From assembly GCA_033782935.1 (NCBI GenBank), contig JAWQEG010000262.1:62001-126000 (forward strand): a DNA stretch of 64,000 bases, written 5' to 3'. Below the pieces are notes generated by a model. That model was not told the origin of the DNA. It did no database searches and worked only from the letters and a program-made list of their open reading frames with translations. The position numbers and the translations under genes are program-made. Shown here piece after piece: positions 52,869 to 62,989 of this stretch (its first letter is position 1; each line of letters starts with the position of its first letter). This DNA is from Petrolisthes cinctipes. Lineage: Eukaryota > Arthropoda > Malacostraca > Decapoda > Porcellanidae.

Positions 52869-55800
52869 AGCACTGTAATGACACCCACACATCTACTACC
52901 CCATGAATGACTGTTGATATTTACAGTCCAAGCACAGTAATGAAATGCACCACCCATGAATGACTGTTGATATTTACAGTCCAAGCCCTGTAATGACACC
53001 CACCACCACATGAATGACTGTTGATATTATCAGGCCAAGCACTCTAATGACATCCACACCCCATGAATGACTGTTGATATTTATAGTTCAAGCATTGTAA
53101 TGACACACACCCACCACCCAATAAATTACTGTTAATATATACAGTCCAAGCACTCTAATAACACCCACCTCCCTATGAATGACTGTTGATATTACAGTCA
53201 AAACACTGTAATGACACCCACACACCCACCACACTATGAATGACTGTTGATATTTACAGTCCAAGCACTGTAATGACACCCACACACCATCCATCCCATG
53301 AATGACTCATGATATTTACAGTCCAAGCACTGTGATGACACCCACGAACCCACCACCCCATGAATGACTGTTGATATTTTCAGTCCAAGCATTGTAATGA
53401 CAACCACATACCCACCACCCTATAAATGACTGTTTATATTTAGAGGTCAAACACTCTAATGACACCCAACAACTTATGAATGACTGTTGATATTTACAGT
53501 CAAAGAACTGTAATAACACCCACACACCCACCACCAATGAATGATTGTTGATATATACAGTCCAAACAATGTAATGACAACCACACACCCACCACCCAAT
53601 AAAAGACTGTTGATATTTACAGGCCAAGCACTGTAATGACACCCACACACCCACCACCCCATGAATGACTGTTGATATTTACAGTCCAAGCACTGTAAAT
53701 ACACCCACCACCCATGTATGACTGTTGATATTTACAGTCCAAGCACTCTAATGACACCCACCACTCTATAAATGACTGTTGATATATACAGTTCAAGCAC
53801 TGTAATGACACCCTCACACCCACCACCCCATGAATGACTGTTGATATTTACAGTTCAAGCACTGTAATGACACCCACTCACTTATCACCATATGAATGAC
53901 TGTTGATATTTACAGTCCAAACACTGTAATAACACCAACCATCCCTTGAATTACTACTGATATTTACAGTCAAAGCACTTTAATGACACCCACACACCCA
54001 CCACCCCATGAATGACTATTGATATTTACAGTCCAAGCCCTGTAATGACATCCACACACCCACCACCCCATGAATGACTGGTGATATTAACAGTCCTAGC
54101 ACTGTAATGACACCCACACACCCACCACCCTATGACTGACTGTTGATTTTTACAGTCCAATCATTGTAATGACACACACCTATCACCCCATGAATGACTG
54201 TTAATATATACAGTCCAAGCCCTCTCATGACACCCACCTCCCTATGAATGACTGTTGATATTTACAGTCAAAACACTGTAATGACACCCACACACCCACT
54301 GCCCCATGAATGACTGTTGATATTTACAGTCCAAGCACTGTAATAACACCCACACACCCACCACCCCATGATTGACTGTTGATATTTACAGTCCAAGCAC
54401 TAATGAAACCCACACAACAACCACCCAATGAATGACTGTTGATATTTACAGTCTATACACTGTAATGACACCAACACACATACCACCCTATGAATGACTG
54501 TTGATATTTATAGTCCAAGATCTGTACTGACACTCACACACCCACCACACTATGAATGACTGTTGATATTTATAGTCCAAGCACTGTAATGACATCCACA
54601 CACCCACCACTCCATGAATGACTGTTAATATTTACAGTCCAAGCACTGTAATGACACCCTCACACCCACCATCCAATGATTGATGGTTGATGTTTCCAGT
54701 CCAAGAACTGTAATAACAGTCACACACTCACCACCCCATGACTGACTGTTGATATTTACAGTCCAAGCACTGTAATAAAACCCACCACCCATGAATGACT
54801 GTTGATATTTACAGTCCAAGCCCTGTAATTACACCCACCACCACATGAATGACTGTTGATATTATCAGGCCAAGCACTCTATGACATCCACACCCTATGA
54901 AAGACTGTTAATATTTATAGTTCAAGCACTCTAATGATACCCACCACCCTATAAGTGACTATTGATATTTACAGTCCAAGCACTATAATGACAACTACAC
55001 ACCCACCACCCAATGAATGACTGTTGATATTTACAGTCCAAGCACTGTAATGACACCCACACACCCTCCATCCCATGAATGACTGATGATATTTACAGTC
55101 CAAGCACTGTAATGACACATACGAACTCACCACCCGATGAATGACTGTTGATATTTAGAGGTCAAGCACTCTAATGACACCCAACAACCTATGAATGACT
55201 GTTGATATTTACAGTCAAAGAACTGTAATAACACCCACACACCCACCACCAATGAATGATTGTTGATATTTACAGTCCAAACACTGTAATGACAACCACA
55301 CACCCACCACCCCATAAAAGACTGTTGATATTTACAGGCCAAGAACTGTAATGACACCCACACACCCACCACCCCATGAATGATTTTTGATATTTACAGT
55401 CCAAGCACTGTAAAGACACCCACCACCCATGAATGACAGTTGATATTTACAGTCCGAGCACTGTAATGACACCCAAAACCCCATGAATAAATGTTGATAT
55501 TTACAGTCCAAGCAGTGTAATGACACCCACACACCCCATGAATGACTGTTGATATCTACAGTCCAAGCACTCTAATGACACCCACCACTCTATAAATGAC
55601 TGTTGATATATACAGTCCAAGCACTGTAATGACACCCACACACCCACACACCCCATGAATGACTGTTGATATTTACAGTTCAAGCACTGTAATGACACCC
55701 ACACACCCACCACCCCATGAATGACTATTGATACTTACAGTTCAAGCTCTGTAATGACACCCACTCACCTATCACACCATGAATGACTGTTGATATTTAC

Positions 55801-56724
55801 AGTCCAAACACTGTAATGACACCAACCATCCCATGAATTACTTCTGATATTTACAGTCAAAGCACTTTAATGATACCCACACACCCACCACCCCATGAAT
55901 GACTGTTGATATTCACAGTCCAAGCACTCTAATGACACCTAACACCCTATGAATGTCTGTTGATATTTACAGTCAAAGGATTGTAATGACACCAACACAC
56001 CTACCATCCTATGAGTGACTTTTGATATTTACAATCCAAGCACTGTAATGACACCAACACTCAGCACCCCATGAATGACTGTTGATATTCACAGTCCAAC
56101 CACTCTAATGACACCTAATACCCTATGAATGTCTGTTGATATTTACCGTCAAAGGACTGTAATGACACCCACACACCCACAATCCCATGAATGACTGTTG
56201 ATATTTACAGTCCATGCACTGTAATGATAACCACACACCCACCACCCCATAAAATATTGTTGTTATTTACAGGCCAAGCACTGTAATGACACCCTATCAC
56301 CCACCACCCCATGCATGACTGTTGATATTTACAGTCCAAGCACTGTAATGACACCCACCACCCATGAATGACTGTTGATATTTACAGTCCAAGCACTGTA
56401 ATGACACCCACCACCCCATGAATGACTGTTGATATTTAGTCCAAACACTGTAATGACACCCACACACCCCATGAAATACTGTTGATATTTACAGTCCAAG
56501 CACTCTAATGACACCCACCACCCTATGATTGACTGTTGATATTTACAGTCCAAGCACTGTAATGACACCCACACACCCACCAACCCATGAATGACTGTTG
56601 ATATTTACAGTTGATATTTAGTCCAAGCACTGTAATGACACCCACACACCCCATGAAATACAGTTGATATTTACATTCCAAGCACTGTAATGACACCCAC
56701 CACCCTATAAATGACTGTTGTTAT

Positions 56725-57903
56725 TGTTACAGATGGAGGGTAGAGATACGGTACTGTACTAGTCGCTAGGCTAAACTTACCCAGATGTTAGCTATCAACA
56801 GAATAAAGTAGCACTGGGTGGCAGGTATCTGACTATTAAAATTATGAATTGTAAGTAAAAGTACAAACCCAGCCTATATGAAAGAATAATAACACGACCC
56901 AAAGAGACCGTCCAAACATATACCCAGGTTCGGGTACAATGAATAAAAATGATAGAGAAACTACTCTGACTTTCTATAATATATTGACAATATGAACGAA
57001 CACAAAGACAAACAATAAACACTGAAAGAATTAATAAATGAAATAAGGATTTCCAACTATGACAGAATATGAGACAGAGTTCCCAGATTAAATAATGCAC
57101 CTGCAATAATCACTCAATAAATCACTACCACTGTACCATCACTTCAATAACCACACATCAATAACACAAGGCACTAGGCACACTTAAGCACAGAATTAAT
57201 AATGGTAAGTTAGCACATCACTGGCATATATAATAAGGGAACATCAATGCATCACAACATACATGTAATAATATAATAATAGAAATATCAATGCACAAAT
57301 ATATATAATAATAGTAATAGTAATATCAATTTATAAGAGAGTGACCCTATTTCACTGTGAGAAAAATGTAGAAGTAAACACAATTATACTTATCAGATAC
57401 GCTTGCGTGTCTCGTCCCGAATCTTATCACTCACTCACTTACAAATCACACACTGTTGTTTGTTGTCCCAAGTCTCCCAAGCATCTGCCCACAGGCTCAA
57501 CCCCCGTGCTTATATACAGTTGGCTCCACAAAGAGAAGTGAGCATGTTACAACAGAGTCATAGGCACGTCTCCGAACTGTTCGTTAACGCAGACTTAAAC
57601 ACACATCACGCACACGCTCCCGTCTATCAACAACTATTGGTAGACACAAGAAACGAAAACGGACAATTTTCCCACTGCCACCTGCAAGAGGGGGGAGGAT
57701 GCGTACGAATCTAGAAAACATAACAGGCCACGACACTCTCGACCTTTTGACAAAAATACACAAAGAAAATGGAGTGAAATAGATGAGCTATCTTCGGACA
57801 CAGCCACTGCCGGAAGTAAGCCTCCACTACCACACTCACAGCCACAGTCAATTAATAGGATAGCAATACTTACAAATCAATAATAATTCAGGCACGCATA
57901 ACA
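56725..57903 (-). repeat. 3' LTR of the Gmr1-like element
   Basis: Bounded by tgttac (56725) and cataaca (57903), so both ends read TG..CA with a short TGTTA/TAACA inverted end. The first 1011 bp align with 62990-64000 with about 25-30 differences by hand count, mostly transitions. Open frames inside (56795-57106, 57341-57714) also occur in the other LTR and show no known domain. Confidence 0.85.
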
Positions 57904-57916
57904 CGCCCCCACCCAA
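57904..57916 (-). other. Polypurine tract
   Basis: On the minus strand ttgggtgggggcg immediately precedes the 3' LTR start tgttatgcgtgcc. A G-rich purine run at this spot is the usual plus-strand primer for LTR elements. Confidence 0.65.
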
Positions 57917-57991
57917 GAAAGAATTTTCCTCTGGAAAGTTCTTAAGTTTACAAAAGTTATGTACAACATGCAAAAATCAAAAACAAAACAT

Positions 57992-58330
57992 TTAACTTCT
58001 AGATAGACAATCTGCTATCACATTATCTATACCTCTTACATGACGTATGTCTAGGTGATACTGTTGGAGGAACAAACTCCAACGGGTAAGCCATTGGTTC
58101 TTGGGCCCCAAACTGTTCAAGTACTTCAGAGGGTGGTAGTCAGTGTACACCCTAAGTATTGGTCCAAATGCAGGTACATACAGAGCAAAGTGTTGCAGGG
58201 CGAGGATCAGGGCTAGGAGTTCCTTCTCTATAACTGAGTAGTTTTTCTGACTGGTGGAGAACTTTTTACTGAAATACGAAACAGGAAGCTCCAGCCCCTG
58301 CTCGTCCTCCTGCTTCCACATTGCTTGCGT
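57992..58330 (-). pseudogene. RNase H domain of the Gmr1-like pol
   Basis: Last domain of pol: it degrades RNA in the RNA-DNA hybrid during reverse transcription. Visible blocks are LPVSYFSKKFSTSQKNYSV, EKELLALILALQHF (catalytic Glu), RVYTDYHPLKYL (catalytic Asp) and RHVRGIDNVIADCLSRS before the TAG at 57992-57994. The first catalytic Asp lies upstream in FALAVDASN, in the frame of the preceding open frame; a frameshift near 58310-58330 separates the two. Confidence 0.85.
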
Positions 58331-60755
58331 CCACTGCTAGTGCGAATGGCTTGTCAAACTTGGGTGCGGTCATCACGGGATAGTGAACGAGTATGTCCTT
58401 GGCACTTTCAAAACTTTCTTCACACTCATTTGTCCATTCATACTTGACCTCTTTTCTAAGCAACTCAGTCAAGGGTGCCACTACAGTCGCGAAATTTTTC
58501 AAGAATCGCCTGTAGTACCCGATACATCCCAAGAAGCGTCTGTTCTGAGGCCTCTTGAAACCTTGTATGGCCTCCACCTTCGAGCTAGGCGGGCAGACCA
58601 GACCATGTCCTACCACATACCCTAGGTACTGCACACGGGCACACACAAAGTCGCACTTCTTGACGTTGACGACTAGGTTGGCATCTTGTAGGCAAGAGAG
58701 TAACTGCTGCAGCACTTGGAGGTGGTGGTCCCAGGTGTCAGTGTAGACCACGACGTCATCGATGTACAAACCACAATTCTCGATACCGCCAGTCACAGCA
58801 TTCATGAGCCGTTGGAAGGTGGCTGGTGCATTCTTCATACCATACAGTATCACGTTACACTGGTATGTTTGCCCATCGGCCACAAGGCATGAGATCTGCT
58901 TTGCTCGGCCTGTCAGAGGTACTTGCCAAAATCCCTGCTTCAGGTCGATCTTGGTAATAAAACGAGAGGATCCCACTTGGTCAATGCAGTCCTCTAGGCG
59001 TGGCAACGGGTACGTGTCAGTCTTCGTCAAGACGTTCACTCTCCTGTAGTCAATGCAGAACCTAGCAGAACCATCAGGCTTAGGCTGCAATGTCACAGGG
59101 GAACTCCAAGCACTTGCACACGGTGTTATCAAGTTGTGGTCCAACATATACTTCAGCTCCTTCCGCAGCACTTCGATATGGCATGGGCTGACTCGGTAGG
59201 GCGGCAGTTTAACTGGCGTAGCCTTGCCCACGTCCACGTCATGTTGAATCCAGTCAGTCCTTCCAGGAACACTGGCGAACACCTTGCCGTAGGTCGACAT
59301 CAACTTCCACAACTGCGCCACTTGCTCTGGAGGTAAATGTGACACCTTGTCCCGAAAAGTCGTCTCTGCTTCCTCGTTGTCCACCCAACTACACTCTTGA
59401 AATTCACAGGTTACCTCTGCCACATCATCAGCTTCTTCTTCCACAGCCACAGCCACAACATGCTGTGTCATCACTGGAGTCTTCAAAGGGCCGTAGTACG
59501 GCTTTAACATATTTACATGGCACAACTGATGAGATGTCCACCGGTCGGGTGTCTTCACAAGGTAGTCAGTCTCACCCAGCCTCTTCTCTACCACGTACGG
59601 ACCTTGAAACTTGGCAGCCAGGGGTTGACCTTGAAGTGGCAGTAGCACCAATACTTCATCACCAACTTGGAACTCCCTCCATCTGGCCTTCCGATCATAC
59701 CACTGTTTCATCTTCCCTTGGGCTTTCTCAAGATTCTTCTTCGCCTCTTCTCTAGTGTCACTCAGACGGGTCTTGAACTCCAGGACGTATTGTAGAAGGT
59801 TCTTGCTGGTGTCGACGTCACTACTCCATGCCTCCTTGACGATGCTCAAAGGACCTCTGACATGGTGTGCGAAGACAGGCTCATTCGGAGAGAAACCCAG
59901 GCTCTCCTGCGGTACTTCCCTCGTTGCAAACAGTAGGAAGGGAACACCCTTGTCCCAATCCTTGGTGTGTTCCAAGCAGTATTTTCGCATCATATTCATC
60001 AGGGTCTGGTGGTATCTCTCCAAGGCACCCTGGGACTCTGGATGGTAAGCACTGCTTCTGACATGTTTAACCCCTAACTCTTCCAATGTCTACTGGAACA
60101 AGTTAGACAAAAAGTTAGAACCCCTATCAGACTGTATCTCCTTAGGTAACCCAAACTTTGTACAAAACCCCAACAATGCTTTCACAACAGCCTTAGCATT
60201 CATAGTTCTGAGGGGGATTGCCTCAGGGTACCTAGTACAAGGGTCTAATATGGTAAGAAGGTACTGAAATCCAGTAGAAGTGGTAGGAAGTAGACCCACT
60301 ATGTCTATGATTAACTTTGAGAAAGGTGGCCCTATAGCAGGGATGGGAATTAGGGGAGACTTAGATGGTTTCTGGTTAGGCCGTCCCACAACCTGACATG
60401 TATGACAACTCCTCACATGCTGGTACACATCAGCCCTCATGGCAGGCCAGTAAAATTCTGCCCTAAGCCGCTCAAGTGTCTTCCTCACTCCTAGGTGGGC
60501 AGCAAATGGAATATCATGAGCTAGCCTAATTAGTTCCTGCCTGCACATGCTCGGCACAACTAGCTGGTGTACATCCCTCAATCCCTCATCCACACTAGTA
60601 TGAGGAGGTCTCCACCTCCTGTACAAAACTCCATCCTTCTCATATAAACATGATCCCTTCTCTTCCCCCACATTTTCAACTGCCAGGCTCCTTAACTCTT
60701 GGATACCTGGGTCACTCACTACCTTGCAAATTTTTAAATTTCTCAACATCGACAC
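58266..60755 (-). pseudogene. Integrase-reverse transcriptase part of the Gmr1-like pol
   Basis: One frame from ~60755 to 58266 with a single in-frame TAG at 60087-60089. Integrase comes first: the HHCC zinc-binding region (LAHDIPFAAHLGVRKTLE and then SCHTCQVVG), the first Asp in LIIDIVGLLP, the second in IQSDRGSNFL, the TAG, then the catalytic Glu in YHPESQGALERYHQ. A GPY/F-type module follows (KFQGPYVVEKRLGETDYLV). Reverse transcriptase follows in the same frame: SAWSSPVTLQPKPDGSARFC, IDYRRVNVLTKTDTYPLPR, FITKIDLKQGFWQVPL, GMKNAPATFQRLMN and the catalytic box LYIDDVVVY, then the connection QYLGYVVGHG and FLGCIGYYRRFLKNFA. The frame is lost inside the RNase H start. The Gypsy family is certain; the integrase-first order is read directly from positions. 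Confidence 0.92.
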
Positions 60756-61929
60756 ACTCTAAAGACAACTGCTCACTAGAGGTATCTGAAAAAAGATTGG
60801 TTAAAGAAAGGTCGTCCGGTGATTCTCCATCGCCGTCGACGTCCTCCACCGGTGGGTCGGAAGGAGTTAAAACTGCCTCGGCTGCCTCCACACGCCGGCT
60901 CTCCTCCACCCTTGACATCGATCGGGTCACGGCACATACGGGGAAGTTCATCTGGTCCTCTTCCTCTACAACTTCAGCAGGTACAGGATCCTTGGTTATT
61001 ACTGGGGCACTCACTTCCTCACCCCTAACCAAATCATTCCCCAGTATCAAGTCCAGATTGGGCTCGGGCAATGACTCCACCACTCCAACCTGTGCCGTCC
61101 CCTTAAATAAATCACAATTCACCCTACACTCCACCAAAGGAACCGTCAGGGAGCCTCCAACTCCCCTGAGCAAAACAAAATTCTTGGAACCCACCTCAAC
61201 ATGTTTCGGTCTTACCCACAGAGTAATTGTAGAACCAGTGTCTCGGAGTATCTTAACAGGATACTAGGATTCCCCCAGTTTGACCAACCCATCAGACCGA
61301 TACGGAGCATAACAATCCTCAGCCGTAGTATCCGTAGCTACCGACTGGACAACTGCTCCTGTAACATCAGACATGGGAACAGCATCCACTGCACCCTTCC
61401 CTCCTTCTGAAAGAACTCTATCTTTAGAAGTGGGTAAAACAAAGTTATCCCTACTATCCTTTTGGGGCTCAGAAACTGTGACAATAGCTCTGTCACAGGA
61501 AACAAAATTAGTTGGCCTAACAACTCCTGCCTTTCTCCAACATCTGTCTACAGTATGCCCTGTTTTGTGGCAATGTGTACATGTAAGAGTTCGTGTCCAA
61601 GGTTTGTGTGGGGTGCGTGTAGGTGTTTGTGCATGTCAGATACCTGGGGGACTGGGACTAGTGACATGAGTGCTTTTGGAATTCGGGGAGACATCGCTAT
61701 CATGAGTTTTATTATTGGTGGTTGGAGGGGGTCTATTGTGCCCTTTGTCTCTGGCTTTAAATTGCTTCCTGACTAAAACGTAATCATCAGCATAAACTGC
61801 AGCTTCCTCAGCTTTCTTTACTCTCTTATCACTTATAAACATCTGCAAATCTGGCTCCATCTGGCTCAGAAGTTGCTCCAACCTCCTCCAACTTACAATA
61901 ATTATCTTCTACTTTCTCACTTCTTATCC
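60712..61929 (-). pseudogene. Gag zinc-knuckle and protease region of the Gmr1-like element
   Basis: One minus frame from ~61900 to the TGA/TAG end at 60712, with in-frame stops at 61636 (TGA) and 61264 (TAG). It begins with the end of the Gag capsid region (KRVKKAEEAAVYADDYVLV). It then has a CCHC zinc knuckle (CTHCHKTGHTVDRC, ~61555-61600), which normally packages the RNA. Next is an aspartic protease: ILRDTGSTITLW holds the D-T-G active site (~61240), and LDLILGNDLV the second conserved strand. An acidic linker (VEEEDQ, EDVDGDGESPDD) leads toward integrase. A frameshift near 60735 separates it from the integrase frame. Confidence 0.85.
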
Positions 61930-62852
61930 ATGCTCAAAATAGGTCACTCTGATATTTCATAAATTCAATCCATGTCTCATTAGGGCGTTTCTTAGTATTA
62001 CGGTACTTCTGTCTGTAAGCTTCTGGTCTTAATTCATACGTCCTTAGTACAGCAGACTTTAACTTCTCATAATCCAAGGATTCCTCAAAACTGATAGCAT
62101 CAAATGCTCTTAAAGCTTTACCACAAAAGACTGACTGTGCCAGCATTGACCATCGTTCCTTCGGCCACCCACTACCCTCTGCAACCTTCTCAAACCTCTT
62201 GAAAAATTCAGCAACATGGTCCTCATCAAACTTAGGAACCAACCTGTGCTGTTCTGATGACGCCCCCGATGCAACCGGTCGTCGTGGCTCATGGTCCACT
62301 TTATATTTCTCCATCTCCAACTCCAGTTTCCTTTGCTCAAGCTCCATCTGAGCTCTCCTTTTCTCTCTCTCAAACTCCAACTGAGCTCTCCTTTCCTCTC
62401 TCTCAAACTCCAACTGAGCTCTCCTTTCCTCTCTCTCAGACTCCAACTGAGCTCTCCTTTCCTCTCTCTCAGACTCCATTTTCATCTTAAATTGTAGCAT
62501 TTGGAACTCATGGTCATGCGCAGCTTGGTCATTCCCAGATTGGTTATTCTGAACCATAGTGGCTTCAAGCAAATCTGTAGGTGCAGACCAGTCACTTACG
62601 ACAGAAGCATTATCCTTCCTCTCAACAAAATCATACAAATCATAGATGGTGGCAAATCAGGTTAGCTAGTGGAAATGCATTGGAACTTTCAATGGCAATG
62701 TCCAACTTCTGTGCAACAAGTAATAATTATTCTCTCCTCAGTGCTCTTACACTCTCGGGATTAGGACTTGAATTAATAAACTCTGCAGCATCCTGCTCAG
62801 AGATAATATGAAGTGGAGCACCCTTCTCACCAGCCACACCCTGAGTCTCCAT
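61930..62852 (-). pseudogene. Gag capsid-like region of the Gmr1-like element
   Basis: Starts at the first ATG after the 5' LTR (62852-62850). A TAA near 62729 and a frameshift near 62645 precede the long open stretch 62638-61934. That stretch has a coiled-coil of repeated SEREERRAQLE/FEREKRRAQME units (about five 11-residue repeats). A SCAN-like capsid fold follows: LVPKFDEDHVAEFFKRFEKV, WSMLAQSVFCGKALRAF, YEKLKSAVLRTYEL and PEAYRQKYRNTKKRPNETW. A TGA at 61934 ends the frame and the text continues AWIRSEKVEDNY before a further frame change near 61885. Gag proteins assemble the particle that carries the element RNA. Confidence 0.85.
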
Positions 62853-62966
62853 TGCTCACTAACTATTAGGCAAATGTACACAAAAAATGGAAAAATGCAA
62901 TACAAGAAAAATACAACAGTAATGCAATGATAGAACACCAGTCTCAGTTCAGCAAAAAATTGAAAT

Positions 62967-62982
62967 CCTGGTGAAGTCGCCA
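62967..62982 (-). other. Primer-binding site
   Basis: On the minus strand tggcgacttcaccagg lies 7 bp inside the end of the 5' LTR. It starts with the TGG expected from a tRNA CCA end. I cannot name the tRNA with confidence. Confidence 0.6.
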
Positions 62983-62989
62983 ATTTATA

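Larger units (their letters stand above)
51762..54750. repeat. Fourth MITE+SINE-bearing higher-order unit
   Basis: The lead-in satellite, composite and downstream satellite match units 1-3. A local substitution of ~150 bp at 53090-53230 (ttcaagcattgtaatgacac and onward) matches the 51560-51690 region, so this unit is a mosaic of two higher-order types. Confidence 0.7.
18213..56724. repeat. 38.5-kb satellite array, ~62/54-bp monomer
   Basis: Head-to-tail monomers beginning aatgacacccacacaccc, continuing accaccccatgaatgactg and ttgatatttacagtccaagc, and closing actgt. The full form is about 62 bp. A common short form lacks the 8-bp acacaccc and is about 54 bp. Other recurrent variants are gacttgatattt (minus gtt), atttagtcc (minus 2 bp) and gcactaatg (minus 2 bp). 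Roughly 600-700 monomers, interrupted by four MITE+SINE composites and ended by an LTR element. Each monomer contains TTACAGT-ccaagc-ACTGTAA, a 7-bp inverted repeat around a 6-bp spacer. One strand is C/A-rich. Open frames of 60-154 codons on the minus strand come from the lack of stops in this strand and are not genes. Monomer divergence is mostly modest, with blocks of near identity, so there is higher-order structure. Confidence 0.97.

Noticed and set aside
18103..56583. Dozens of minus-strand open frames of 60-154 codons rich in W, C, G, Y (GVWVSLQCLDCKYQQ, GWWVCGCHYSAW)
   Set aside because: They are translations of the satellite in rotating frames. The minus strand of the monomer has few stops, the frames change at every indel, and there is no start context or conserved end.
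18213..56724. CRISPR-like array (short repeats in tandem)
   Set aside because: There are no unique spacers; the whole unit repeats, and the setting is eukaryotic.
57341..57714. Small proteins within the LTR (also at 63606-63979)
   Set aside because: The same frame occurs in both LTRs but has no known domain, and one would expect a regulatory LTR to be non-coding; there is no evidence of selection.
59339..61267. Plus-strand open frames opposite the retrotransposon pol
   Set aside because: Antisense shadows of the well-supported minus-strand domains.
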